Shown here piece after piece: positions 9,091 to 18,105 of a stretch of DNA of 64,000 nt. The notes below the pieces were generated by a model. The model had not been told where the DNA came from and did not search any database. It saw only the letters and a program-made list of their open reading frames with translations. This DNA is from Mucilaginibacter psychrotolerans (GTDB taxonomy: Bacteria; Bacteroidota; Bacteroidia; Sphingobacteriales; Sphingobacteriaceae): assembly GCF_004519315.1 (NCBI RefSeq), contig NZ_SOZE01000018.1, positions 62,001-126,000 of the forward strand, read 5' to 3'. The position numbers and the translations under genes were made by a program. Numbering within the stretch: the first letter of the stretch is position 1; each line of letters begins with the position of its first letter.

Positions 9091-9135
9091 AAAACGAATG
9101 CGGGGCCTGCGTACAGGCCTCATGTTCGTTTTTTT
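9091..9135 (+). terminator. strong rho-independent terminator
   Basis: A long imperfect stem (AACGAATG.../...CATGTTCGTT with inner GGCCTG/CAGGCC) is followed by a T7 run. It sits 40 bp after the lipocalin stop. Confidence 0.85.
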
Positions 9136-9273
9136 GGTTAAAAGATGGTTTGCAGATAACGATTGTAGAATATTTTATAATCTAATCTCTATGCTCCAAG
9201 CTCTACCAACTAACTATCAACCCTTGCCTTTCTATCAATAATTTTATACATTACATGCAGATATTCCTTCAGC

Positions 9274-11250
9274 ATGAAAATAACTTTACCATTTTTACTT
9301 TTGGGCTGCTTAGCCACAGCGGCTTTTGCCCAAACAGATAAAAAAACATTCAAACCCGCCGATTTTTACAAAATCCCAACCGTTAGCGATGCCCAGGTCT
9401 CGCCCGATGGCAAATGGGTTGCCTATGGCGTATCTACGGTAGATACGGCCAAAGATAAACGCGTATCGCACTTGTGGATGCAAAGCTGGGATGGCAAATC
9501 GTCCATACAACTTACCTTTGGCGATCAGCCCGCCTCACGCGCACGCTGGAGCCCCGACGGTAAATACCTGGCGTTTTTGTCCTCGCGAGATTCTAAGAAC
9601 GGCTCGCAGCTTTGGCTGCTGGACCGCCGCGGCGGCGAAGCCCAAAAGGTAACCGATATAAAAGGCGACCTGGGCGATTACGAATGGAGCCCCGACGGCA
9701 ACAGGTTGGTTATGGTTATTGGCGACCCGGAAAATGCCGGCAAAGAAGCGCCAAAAACGCCTAAGCCAATAGTGGTAGACCGCTACCATTTTAAGCAGGA
9801 TTACCAGGGCTACCTGGAGCATGATCATAACCACCTTTACCTCTTCGATATCGGCACCAAAAAACTGGATACCTTAACCAAGGGCAACTTTGACGAAGGC
9901 TCGCCAACATGGGCTCCCGATGGCAAGAGCATCGCATTCGTAAGCAACCGCGATGCCGATCCCGACAGGAGCGAGAACGCCGATGTTTTTGTGGTAGAGG
10001 CTAAAGCCAATGGTGCCGTAAAACAACTCACTACCTGGAAAGGGCACGATGTGAGCCCCAAGTACAGTCCCGATGGCAAATACATCGCCTACCTGCGCCA
10101 AAACAGCGAGGGCTACAACATGTACAGTCAGAACGTGCTATGCCTGATGAATGCCGACGGCAGCGCTACGCAGTTGCTAACCAAAGACCTCGACCGCCCC
10201 GTAGATAGCCCGGATTGGAGCAAGGATGGCAAAACTATTGCCTTTTTGGTAGATGATGACCGGGAACGTTATGCAGCAACTTATACCCTCGCCAATAAAA
10301 AGATAAACATTATACCCGCAACCCGCGGCAAAGTAAACCTGGGCGATATTGCCGCGCAGGGCGCAGGTAGTTGGGTGATTACGCTGAGCGACCCTTATAT
10401 GCCTTATGAGATATATGCCCTGGAAGCAGGTAAGTTACGTCGCCTCACCTATCAGCAGCGGGATTGGCTGAGCAAGGTTACGCTGGCGCAGGTTACGGGT
10501 TTCCGCTCAACAAGCAAGGATGGTACAAAGGTGTCGGGCGTATTGTACAGACCCGATAGTACCAGCACCAAAAAAATGCCTTTTATTTTGTTTGTACACG
10601 GCGGCCCGGTAGCACAGGATGATTATAGCTTTGATGCTACCTGCCAGGTTTTGGCCAGTGCCGGCTATGCGGTGGCGGCGGTGAACTATAGGGGAAGCTC
10701 GGGCAGGGGGATTGAATACACCCGCGCCATTGCCGCCGATTGGGGCAATAAAGAGGTGATAGACCTGCATGGCGCGGTTGACGAATTGGTGAAACAAGGC
10801 ATTACCGACCCCGATAAGCTAGGCGTAGGCGGCTGGAGCTACGGCGGTATCACTACCGATTTTTTGATAGCCAGCGACACCCGCTTCAAAGCCGCAGCAA
10901 GTGGTGCCGGCAGCGCGCTGCAAATTGCCAACTACGGTATAGACCAATATATTCTTCAGTACGATAACGAACTGGGACAGCCATGGAAGAACATTGATGT
11001 GTACAACAAAATATCATACCCCTTCTTACATGCCGACAGGATAAAGACCCCGGTGTTGTTTATGTCGGGCTTGAAGGATTTTAACGTGCCAACCGCCGGC
11101 AGCGAGCAGATGTACCAGGCATTAAAATCACTTGGCGTACCTGCCGAGCTGATACTTTACCCCAACCAAAACCACGGCATCAGCATTCCCAGCTACCAGG
11201 TGGATAGGGTAGAGCGTTATATTAAATGGTATGATAAGTATTTGAAGTAG
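9274..11250 (+). CDS. S9 family peptidase (prolyl oligopeptidase type)
   Basis: Secreted serine peptidase of 658 residues. Residues 1-19 are a signal peptide ending AFAQ. Residues about 30-400 carry repeated propeller blades of the PD40/WD40-like kind (WSPDGKYLAF, WSPDGNRLVM, WAPDGKSIAFVS, YSPDGKYIAYL). The C-terminal alpha/beta-hydrolase has the nucleophile elbow GGWSYGG, an oxyanion-side LFVHGGP, the late Asp near LKDFNVP and the His in PNQNHGI. The likely role is cleavage of short peptides in the periplasm. It has no operon partner. Confidence 0.93.
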   Translation: MKITLPFLLLGCLATAAFAQTDKKTFKPADFYKIPTVSDAQVSPDGKWVAYGVSTVDTAKDKRVSHLWMQSWDGKSSIQLTFGDQPASRARWSPDGKYLAFLSSRDSKNGSQLWLLDRRGGEAQKVTDIKGDLGDYEWSPDGNRLVMVIGDPENAGKEAPKTPKPIVVDRYHFKQDYQGYLEHDHNHLYLFDIGTKKLDTLTKGNFDEGSPTWAPDGKSIAFVSNRDADPDRSENADVFVVEAKANGAVKQLTTWKGHDVSPKYSPDGKYIAYLRQNSEGYNMYSQNVLCLMNADGSATQLLTKDLDRPVDSPDWSKDGKTIAFLVDDDRERYAATYTLANKKINIIPATRGKVNLGDIAAQGAGSWVITLSDPYMPYEIYALEAGKLRRLTYQQRDWLSKVTLAQVTGFRSTSKDGTKVSGVLYRPDSTSTKKMPFILFVHGGPVAQDDYSFDATCQVLASAGYAVAAVNYRGSSGRGIEYTRAIAADWGNKEVIDLHGAVDELVKQGITDPDKLGVGGWSYGGITTDFLIASDTRFKAAASGAGSALQIANYGIDQYILQYDNELGQPWKNIDVYNKISYPFLHADRIKTPVLFMSGLKDFNVPTAGSEQMYQALKSLGVPAELILYPNQNHGISIPSYQVDRVERYIKWYDKYLK

Positions 11251-11589
11251 AGGTGTATTTGTTGATTTTTTTACCACAGAGACCACAGAGAAAAAAACTG
11301 AGGTTCACAGAGGTATTTGCGTGGTGGCGATGAGTGTTATTCATTATCACCACCACGCAAAAACTCAATAGTGAACATCCTGGCTCTGCGCCACCCCGGC
11401 TAAACCTTTGCGAACTCGCTGGTTGAATAACCAGCCGACGACTCTTCTTTGCGCCTTAGCGCCTTTGCGTGCAAAACTCGCCAATAATGATTCGTGAAAT
11501 TCGATTCAATTTGAGAAAATTCGTGTTAACCCCCTACGCCATAACTACGGCTCTGTGGTTAAATAACCAATACTTAATTTTCAATATAT
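11251..11589. repeat. repeat-filled intergenic stretch
   Basis: No gene is seen. It holds dispersed-repeat words: an ACCACAGAG-type run (11272-11315), a hairpin with arms at 11317-11333 and 11341-11360 (TTGCGTGGTGG / CCACCACGCAA), and a TTTGCGCCTTAGCGCCTTTGCGTG block near 11450 (quoted blocks are part of a longer low-complexity tract). Similar words recur at 36595-36667 and 37731-37866. Confidence 0.6.
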
Positions 11590-11619
11590 TTTGAAAGTTC
11601 AGTATTATAATTACTTTTG
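11590..11619 (+). promoter_or_regulatory. Bacteroidota-type promoter
   Basis: TTTG at 11590-11593, 18 bp, then TACTTTTG at 11612-11619, close to the TTTG-N19-TAnnTTTG consensus. The ATG at 11641 is 21 bp downstream. It would drive the two-gene membrane-protein operon. Confidence 0.7.
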
Positions 11620-11640
11620 TCGTGTTAAATAACAAACACA

Positions 11641-12060
11641 ATGGATAAAGTATTAGCACATCAATTACTGCAATTGGCGGGTTTGGCGCAAATAGTGCTG
11701 GCGGTTGTCAGCATAGCCATACCGAAAGTATTGGGTTGGCAGCCCGAACTGGCGAAGCTAAAGACCGTTGTCAAACAAATGGTTTGGGTTCACGGAGCTT
11801 ACATTTTAGTCATAAACCTTTGCCTGGGGCTGGTTTCGTTTTTTGCGACAGGAGACCTGCTCAACTGCTCCCGACTGGCGATGTTGCTTACCGGTTTTAT
11901 TGCAATTTACTGGATATCCCGAGTGCTTACTCAATTCTTTTACTTCGATAGGAGCGCTTTCCCTAAAGGAGTACTCAACTTGCTGGCCGAGGTAGTTTTA
12001 ACTACGCTGTTTATAGTGCTTAGCCTGATTTACAGCTGGGTGTTTTACTTAAATTTTTAA
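11641..12060 (+). CDS. small four-helix membrane protein
   Basis: 139 residues with four hydrophobic segments, at about 8-28, 47-70, 78-101 and 110-137, and short loops. The family is not recognised. Its stop is 5 bp before the next start and it shares that gene's promoter, so it is probably translated together with the wax-synthase-like protein and may act beside it. It has no enzyme motif of its own that I can see. Confidence 0.75.
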   Translation: MDKVLAHQLLQLAGLAQIVLAVVSIAIPKVLGWQPELAKLKTVVKQMVWVHGAYILVINLCLGLVSFFATGDLLNCSRLAMLLTGFIAIYWISRVLTQFFYFDRSAFPKGVLNLLAEVVLTTLFIVLSLIYSWVFYLNF

Positions 12061-12065
12061 ATAGC

Positions 12066-13043
12066 ATGGATACGCCGTTAATTGTTCGCCTGCTATGTTT
12101 TGCGGTTATCAACTTGGCGGTAGTACTGGTTGGCTATGTTTTTATTAAACGGACGCTGGTTTTTGCGGGTTGGATCATGCTGGTGCTGAGCATCACCGGC
12201 GTTTTCTTCATATTCGTCAATGAGCATCCCGTTTTCAAGATGCTGGCTATTATTGCCACCACTTTCAGCGCTATGAAAGTGATTGCTGTTACCGAAGGCT
12301 ATAAGAACCGGCCGCTTACCTTAACTTTTAAGCAGTGGTGTACCTATGCCGCCGGCTGGGTAGGCATGCGTGCGCAACCGTTTGAAACGCTGGGGCAAAA
12401 GGCCGTACCGGGTGGCGGGGAGATGGTCCGCTTTGGTATTAGTCGAATTATTGTCGGTGCTCTACTGATTCTACTGGTGCACGGTATCGTCGCTTTACAT
12501 TTAGATGCCGAGCTTACTTACATTTTAATGAGCCCAATACTGTTGGTGGCCTTAAGCCTTATCTTACACTTTGGCTTATTGAGCATCAGTGCAGGCATGT
12601 GGCGGTTTTCGGGCGTGAATACCTATTACCTGTTCCGCCAGCCAGCGAAAGCCCTCAGCTTGACCGAACTCTGGAGCAAACGCTGGAACATCGCTTTCAG
12701 CGAAATGACCTCAGTTGCTATCTTTCGGCCTTTGAAAAATAGTGTTGGTGCAACGGTGGCCTTGATGGCTTCATTCATTTTCTCGGGCGTGCTGCACGAA
12801 TTAGCGCTTAGCTTGCCGGTCAATAGTGGTTATGGCTTGCCCACGCTTTATTTTGTAATACAAGGGATATTGGTGTTGGTTGAGAAGTTAATGGCCAGCC
12901 GCGGTGTTTTCTTTTTGAGGAATAAATTGGTCGCCAGGATTTGGGTGTTCTTCTGGCTCATTGTGCCAATGCCACTGCTTTTTCATGAGCAATTTATCAA
13001 GCAAATTGTGTGGCCCTTGGTGGGGCTGTTAGGAAGAGATTAG
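12066..13043 (+). CDS. wax-synthase-like membrane O-acyltransferase (MBOAT_2 type)
   Basis: 325 residues with about eight to nine membrane segments. The central block LWSKRWNIAFSEMT followed by FIFSGVLHEL (about residues 199-245) matches the pattern of plant long-chain alcohol O-fatty-acyltransferases (W..RWN ... F..SG..HE), with the His of HE as the likely catalytic residue. The expected reaction is acyl transfer from acyl-CoA to an alcohol, but the substrate is unknown. It is the second gene of a tight operon with a small membrane protein. The family call rests on motif recall and is fairly strong; the function is inference. Confidence 0.7.
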   Translation: MDTPLIVRLLCFAVINLAVVLVGYVFIKRTLVFAGWIMLVLSITGVFFIFVNEHPVFKMLAIIATTFSAMKVIAVTEGYKNRPLTLTFKQWCTYAAGWVGMRAQPFETLGQKAVPGGGEMVRFGISRIIVGALLILLVHGIVALHLDAELTYILMSPILLVALSLILHFGLLSISAGMWRFSGVNTYYLFRQPAKALSLTELWSKRWNIAFSEMTSVAIFRPLKNSVGATVALMASFIFSGVLHELALSLPVNSGYGLPTLYFVIQGILVLVEKLMASRGVFFLRNKLVARIWVFFWLIVPMPLLFHEQFIKQIVWPLVGLLGRD

Positions 13044-13170
13044 AGGTTAGTTGAACTGAGGTTAGTTTTAGTAGAACTTAGTTGAGTCAGTGCTCAATGT
13101 CTGCATACGAATCTCTGGGCATTGACTATCGCCATCACATCTAACCTCCAATCTCCAGCCTCTAATCTCT
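13035..13170. repeat. inverted-repeat intergenic element
   Basis: AGAGATTAGAGGTTAG at 13035-13050 is mirrored by a CTAACCTCC...CTCTAATCTCT block at 13141-13170. The arms are GATTAGAGGTTAG-like low-complexity words. The left arm includes the last codons of the acyltransferase gene. Confidence 0.5.
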
Positions 13171-13180
13171 TAACGCTAAT

Positions 13181-13714
13181 CTACGGCTTCAGCTTCCCTT
13201 CTATCGAATCATCCAGTGTTTGGCCTATGGCTGCGCCTACCAGTTGTTTTACAAAGGCAACGGCGTTGCCGTGCTTGTTATCCCAATAATAACCTTGTGT
13301 CGGGCTCACTTTGATGATGGAGATACGCGGATCGTCCACGCCACCGGTAAACCAGGTTTTCAACAGCGGTTCCCATAATTCTTTTATTTTTTCCTTGTCG
13401 GCGCTTACTTCGGCTATGCCGTAAACATTCAGGAAATCGGAGTATTTAGAGCCCTGGAACAGGAGCTGCACCATCGGATCTACCAATATTTCCGCGTTTT
13501 TGTGGCTGTCGTTTGCGCTCAGGAACCACAGGTCGCCGTTATCATCTACCTTTTGGGGCGACATCGGGCGGGTAGAGAAAGGTAGCCCGGTTTTAATGTT
13601 GCTGCATAAAAAGCAGCTGGTACCTTCGGCCATTTCTTTTAGTTTTTTCCAGGCATCGTTGCCTTCCAGGTTCTTAAAATTATCTTCGGGTTGTTGTTGA
13701 TTGATGCTATCCAT
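13181..13714 (-). CDS. pyridoxamine 5'-phosphate oxidase family / general stress protein 26-like
   Basis: 177 residues matching the Pyrid_ox_like group: CFLCSNIKTGLPFSTRPMSP, GDLWFLSANDSHKNAEI, VQLLFQGSKYSDFLNVYGIA and the C-terminal LLKTWFTGGVDDP with YYWDNKHG. These proteins have a split-barrel fold that binds FMN or FAD; the physiological role is unclear and linked to general stress. It is transcribed alone, flanked by repeats on both sides. Confidence 0.85.
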   Translation of the reverse strand: MDSINQQQPEDNFKNLEGNDAWKKLKEMAEGTSCFLCSNIKTGLPFSTRPMSPQKVDDNGDLWFLSANDSHKNAEILVDPMVQLLFQGSKYSDFLNVYGIAEVSADKEKIKELWEPLLKTWFTGGVDDPRISIIKVSPTQGYYWDNKHGNAVAFVKQLVGAAIGQTLDDSIEGKLKP

Positions 13715-13852
13715 AATAGGTTTTATATTTTAGAATGATAATATGTTAACCTGTGGGAAATTTATTTGTTTGGTGGGGGAGTTAGAATTGTTAGAAAGGT
13801 TGGAGTGGTTAGAAAAGTTAGGAAGATTGTAAGTTGGCCGAATCAAGCCACA

Positions 13853-14014
13853 TCGTCTTTGCGAGCCGCAGCGGTTGAGGCGGTGCCGGGGGCGGCGTGG
13901 CAATCATCGGTGATCAGAGCGAGTTGCAAGGCATCTTCTGCTTCTGATATGCAGGTTGGAATTGCTAACGTTACCTTAAAACCGATGGTTGCCGCGCTTC
14001 GCTCGCAATGACGA
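13853..14014. repeat. inverted-repeat element of the CGTCATTGCGAGC type
   Basis: The left arm 13853-13874 and the right arm 13992-14014 (CCGCGCTTCGCTCGCAATGA and on) are imperfect inverse copies containing TTGCGAGC. This resembles a dispersed palindromic repeat found in many bacteria. The flank 13760-13830 is a run of GGTTAGAA words. No gene is seen in 13740-14046. Confidence 0.6.
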
Positions 14015-14046
14015 TGGGGTTAGTTTGGTGGCTTTCCAACAAATTT

Positions 14047-15411
14047 CTACGCAAAACTCACTTTCCGTTCCGGATGCCGGCTGGCGTAGCCGGTTACGAT
14101 GTTCTTAATGTAATCGTTGCCCGGGTAGGGGGTAAGGTGGTTTTTAAGCTGCTGTATATTATCTGCCTCGAAGTAATGGGAGATGTAGCCCATACCATAA
14201 AAGCGGCCTTCCTCTATCAGTATGCAGCTGTGCTCGTCGCCGGTGCGGCCTTCATCGCGTATGGCAAAGGTGGGCAGGGCTTTCTTCAGTTCGTCCATGG
14301 CTGCGGTAACCTTTAGGTTGTATTCCTCGGGCGTCTCGTGGCCTTCGCAGGCGCAGGCGTTTACGTTGTTGCCGCTGCAGGGCTGGTCGTTCTTTTGTAT
14401 GAAACACAGTTTGGGGCACAGGCTGAAGGTATCTATCAGCGTATTGAGCAAGTTATAGCCCTCCAGCAACGAGTTGCAGGCATATACCGATGGCATGTGC
14501 TTGCGGTGTTTATCAACTGCCAGGCGCAGGTAACCGCGCTGGTCCTCATAGGCATAAAGGCCGTACTTGTTTTCGAAGCGTTTGAGCGAGCGGTTATATT
14601 TTGGCCAGAGGCGTTTGATCTCCACGGCTTCCAGCACGAAGGCGATAAGTTCTGTGCCGCAGGCCTGGTAGCTGATGCGGTGGATGCTTTTCAAAAACTC
14701 CTGGCGCTGCTGACCGGGGTTATTGCCGGTAAAATGGCTGCAAACGCGTTTCTTGAGGTTTTTGGCTTTCCCCACGTACACCACCTTTCCCTTTTCATCG
14801 TGGAAGTAATATACGCCCGGGCACCAGGGCAAGGCATCTATATCGGCTTTTGGCAGGTTGGCGGGCAGGCGTTGTTCCTTGGAATTGATTTTTAAAGCCT
14901 GGCCAATGTGGTTGGCTGTATCGTTTTTGAGGTACAGCGAGAACAATTCCGCAGTTGCTTCGGCATCGCCCATAGCGCGGTGGCGGCTGTTGTTGCTGAT
15001 GCCTAAATGGCTGCAAAGCTTGCCCAGGCTATACGACACCAGCCCCGGCATGATTTTGCGCCCCAGCCGTACCGTGCAAAGTTTATTAGCATTCAACTCG
15101 TAGCCTGCGGCATTGAGGTGATAACGCAAAAAGGAGTAGTCGAAATTTACGTTATGTGCCACGAATATCTGCCCCTTCAGCATATGGAATATCTCATGTG
15201 CAACATCCTCAAAAAGTGGCGCTGTGCTCACCATTTCGTTGGTGATGCCAGTTAAGGCGCGGATATACACCGGGATATCGCGCTGCGGGTTCACCAGCGT
15301 TTCAAAGCGGCGGGTTATCTTTTTACCATCGTGTATGCAAATAGCAATTTCGGTAATACCATTTGCGCTGGCATGCCCCCCGGTAGTCTCGATATCCACA
15401 ATTGCGTACAT
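14047..15411 (-). CDS. DEDDh exonuclease fused to a GIY-YIG (UvrC-type) nuclease
   Basis: 454 residues with two nuclease domains. Residues 1-165 form a DnaQ/epsilon-like 3'-5' exonuclease: AIVDIETTGG (Exo I), VAHNVNFDYSFLR (Exo II) and HRAMGDAEAT (Exo III with the His). Residues about 195-275 form a GIY-YIG domain: CPGVYYFHDEKGKVVYVGKA and KNLKKRVCSHF, as in UvrC and Cho. The C-terminal 170 residues have Cys residues (KLCFIQKNDQPC, NACACEGHE) that could bind metal. A role in DNA repair is expected from the family. It starts at ATG 15411. Confidence 0.9.
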   Translation of the reverse strand: MYAIVDIETTGGHASANGITEIAICIHDGKKITRRFETLVNPQRDIPVYIRALTGITNEMVSTAPLFEDVAHEIFHMLKGQIFVAHNVNFDYSFLRYHLNAAGYELNANKLCTVRLGRKIMPGLVSYSLGKLCSHLGISNNSRHRAMGDAEATAELFSLYLKNDTANHIGQALKINSKEQRLPANLPKADIDALPWCPGVYYFHDEKGKVVYVGKAKNLKKRVCSHFTGNNPGQQRQEFLKSIHRISYQACGTELIAFVLEAVEIKRLWPKYNRSLKRFENKYGLYAYEDQRGYLRLAVDKHRKHMPSVYACNSLLEGYNLLNTLIDTFSLCPKLCFIQKNDQPCSGNNVNACACEGHETPEEYNLKVTAAMDELKKALPTFAIRDEGRTGDEHSCILIEEGRFYGMGYISHYFEADNIQQLKNHLTPYPGNDYIKNIVTGYASRHPERKVSFA

Positions 15412-15528
15412 AAATCAAATGTAGGATATTTTTGCTAATATATTTAGTCTGTAAAAGTTAAAAAAAGTTGGAGAGGTTGGGAAAGGTTAAAAAAGTTGGA
15501 GAGGTTAGAAACGTTAGAACGCCTGTAG

Positions 15529-16107
15529 TTATAGTTTTCCGGCATCACTAATAATTTTACCATTTTCATCTAAAACGTATTCATAACCCTCAAAATCGAC
15601 GAGACGTATTGTATTACCGATTATCTCGAAACCTTTTCTACGCTCTCTACCGACGAAAATATCTCTCGCTCCGAATTGCCATTTAATGATTCCATCAGCA
15701 CTAACTCTTGATATTTCAAGTTCTCCATGAACAAGAAAGTCGTTTCTAAATTTATAGATACCAAAACAAGTCGCAAAATCGAGTTCTTTTTGCCAGCTTA
15801 ATGATAAAAGTGGTAGATGTAACGCGTATACCAGATTGCTACAGCAAATCAGAATCAAGTCATTGTCAATGATAAAAGCATTTTCAGAAACCAGTGTTCT
15901 CCCTTTACCGCCTAAAACCACGGCACTTGCAATTTCTTCCCCGTATTGGCTTACGCGTACTCCATGTTTAGAGTGATATCGGTAACGGTCATTACCTTCG
16001 TCAACAGAAAATACATAGTTATACTTGTGGTAATTATCAACAGAAGTCGGATCAAAATTGTCATCATCAACTACTTCAATATCAAAATCTTTATACTTGG
16101 TTAGCAT
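15529..16107 (-). CDS. hypothetical protein
   Basis: 192 residues, soluble, no signal peptide, rich in beta-type sequence and aromatic residues (YKYNYVFSVDEGNDRYRYHS). The spacing of hydrophobic and Gly residues (AFIIDNDLILICCSNLVYAL, GYEYVLDENGKIISD) suggests propeller- or PQQ-like blades that read out a value; that is only an impression. The family is not recognised. It is flanked by a GGTTAGAA-type repeat tract downstream (15463-15520). Confidence 0.65.
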   Translation of the reverse strand: MLTKYKDFDIEVVDDDNFDPTSVDNYHKYNYVFSVDEGNDRYRYHSKHGVRVSQYGEEIASAVVLGGKGRTLVSENAFIIDNDLILICCSNLVYALHLPLLSLSWQKELDFATCFGIYKFRNDFLVHGELEISRVSADGIIKWQFGARDIFVGRERRKGFEIIGNTIRLVDFEGYEYVLDENGKIISDAGKL

Positions 16108-16208
16108 AACGCAATGTAAATCTTATTCAACAAAAAAACCCACAGCGTTTAATCTATGGGTTCGTTATTAAGGGGGCTAAAAATCGCTAATCAACCAATG
16201 TCTATTCT

Positions 16209-18029
16209 CTATTTCAATTTCTTCGGCTGCACTTTTTGTTGCTCGCGCATCATTTCTTCCAGTTTGGCACCGAAGCCTGATTTTTTCTTTTTGTCTTCAG
16301 GTTTCTTTTTATTCTCTTGTATCTGGGCATGTATCTTCTTGTCATCAACCATGAATTTGATCAGGTATTGCTGTAAGAAAGTGAGCATGTTAGCCAGGAA
16401 GTAGTAATAGTTCAAACCTGACGGATAGCTGTTCAGCGTTACCAGGAATATCAATGGCGTAATATAGCCAATGTATTTCATCTGGCCGGTTGCACCCGAT
16501 ATCTGGTTGTTGAAGTAGGTGTATATCAACGTAGATATCGTCATCAATAAACACATCAAACTGATGTGGCTCACGCCGAATATGGGGGCGAAGGTGATCA
16601 CCGAATCGTAGGTAGATAAATCGTGCATCCACAGGAAGCTTTGGCCGCGCAGCTCGAACAAGCTTGGGAAGAAGCGGAAGAAGGCGATGACGATTGGCAT
16701 CTGTATCACCAGGGGCAAGCAGCCACCCAACGGATTTACGCCTGCTTTTTTGTAAAGCTTAAGATATTCCTGCTGTAAAAGGGTAGGGTTATCTTCGCCA
16801 ACTTTTGCCTTTATCTCATCCATCTCAGGCTTCAATACGCGCATTTTGGCCATGCTGAGGTACGATTTATACGTAAGCGGCGATAGCACCAGCTTCAGGA
16901 TAACAGTAAGCGCCAATATGATGATACCGTAGTTCCAGTTGAATTTATTCAGGAAGTTGAAGATAGGCAACGTGGCAAACTGGTTGATGTATTTCAACGG
17001 GCCCCAGCCCAGGTTAACCAGTTTCTGCAGATCGTAACCCTGATCTTTCAAGGTAGAAAAACGGTTTGGCCCGAAGTAGAATATCAGCGGAGTTGCGCCC
17101 AGAGCATCGCGGCCCAACGACAAATCTGCTTTCATTTGTTTTACATCGGTAGTGTCGGCAATGTCGTGGCTAACGGTCAAAGTAGCTTTGTTGATACCAC
17201 CAGTGGCTATCAAGGCATTTGAGAAAAAGTGCTGTTTAAACGCAATCCATTGCTGTTTTTTATCGGTAATAGATTTTGTATCATCCTTAGTTTCCGCTAA
17301 GTAATCAACCTCGTTGTCGGTGTTTTTATAGTAAACGGTGGTGTACTGGCGTTCTTGCGCAATATCTTTCTCCTGTTTAAGCAGGCTGGCAGCCCAGCTT
17401 AAATTAAGCGTTCCGCTGTTAGCGATTACCTGATCGAGCCCAACAGGTTTAATGGTAAGGCCTAATTTGTAGCCGGTACCTTTTAAGGTGTAGATGTAAT
17501 CGATATATTGGGTAGGGCTGTAGCTTAAACGCATCGTTAGCGAAGCAGAATCTTTGGTCGCAACTTTCAATTCTTTGGTACTTGGGGCAAAAAACAGGTC
17601 GTTGGTGTTGATGGTTTTGCCCAGCGCGCTAAAGTTTAACCCGAAGGTGTTTTTATCGCCGCTGAATAGTACCAGCGGTTTTTTATATGCTGTTTTAAAC
17701 TTTTTTAACTCGGCCGAGTAAACGCGACCGCCTTTGGTAGAAAGCTTAAGCGAAAGTTCGTCGTTCTCTATAGTAACGAATTCCTCGTTACCCACGCTTG
17801 CCGCGCCAAAAGGCGATTTAAGTACAGCAGAATCTACCACGGTAGATTTCTTTGCTGTATCGAACTTTGCGGTGCTGGCCGGTTCTTTTACGCCGGCTTT
17901 TTTCAACGAATCGAGGTGTGCCCGTTGTTGTTCTTTTTTGATGTCGGCATCCGAAGGCTTCATAAAGTATATCGAAGCCCCCATGATCACCATGATCAGG
18001 AATAATCCTGTAAACGTATTTCTATCCAT
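16209..18029 (-). CDS. yidC: membrane protein insertase YidC
   Basis: Inserts and folds inner-membrane proteins, alone or with SecYEG. The 606 residues follow the Gram-negative layout: an N-terminal anchor (FTGLFLIMVIMGASIYFM), a large periplasmic domain to about residue 350, then the conserved core with five further helices (YGIIILALTVILKLVLSPLT, GVNPLGGCLPLVIQMPIVIA, and SGLNYYYFLANMLTFLQQYL). The C-terminus is lysine-rich (KKPEDKKKKSGFG), as in ribosome-binding tails of this phylum. It follows pyrG by 76 bp on the same strand. Confidence 0.97.
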   Translation of the reverse strand: MDRNTFTGLFLIMVIMGASIYFMKPSDADIKKEQQRAHLDSLKKAGVKEPASTAKFDTAKKSTVVDSAVLKSPFGAASVGNEEFVTIENDELSLKLSTKGGRVYSAELKKFKTAYKKPLVLFSGDKNTFGLNFSALGKTINTNDLFFAPSTKELKVATKDSASLTMRLSYSPTQYIDYIYTLKGTGYKLGLTIKPVGLDQVIANSGTLNLSWAASLLKQEKDIAQERQYTTVYYKNTDNEVDYLAETKDDTKSITDKKQQWIAFKQHFFSNALIATGGINKATLTVSHDIADTTDVKQMKADLSLGRDALGATPLIFYFGPNRFSTLKDQGYDLQKLVNLGWGPLKYINQFATLPIFNFLNKFNWNYGIIILALTVILKLVLSPLTYKSYLSMAKMRVLKPEMDEIKAKVGEDNPTLLQQEYLKLYKKAGVNPLGGCLPLVIQMPIVIAFFRFFPSLFELRGQSFLWMHDLSTYDSVITFAPIFGVSHISLMCLLMTISTLIYTYFNNQISGATGQMKYIGYITPLIFLVTLNSYPSGLNYYYFLANMLTFLQQYLIKFMVDDKKIHAQIQENKKKPEDKKKKSGFGAKLEEMMREQQKVQPKKLK

Positions 18030-18105
18030 TATCTAATATATCGTATGATTACCGCCGGCGGGTTTTGTTACAACCGTGTGCTAATCAACATACTGTTTTT
18101 AAGCG

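Noticed and set aside
13766..14011. 81-residue frame in the intergenic repeat
   Set aside because: It is formed from GGTTAGAA words and the CATTGCGAGC repeat and has no start signal.
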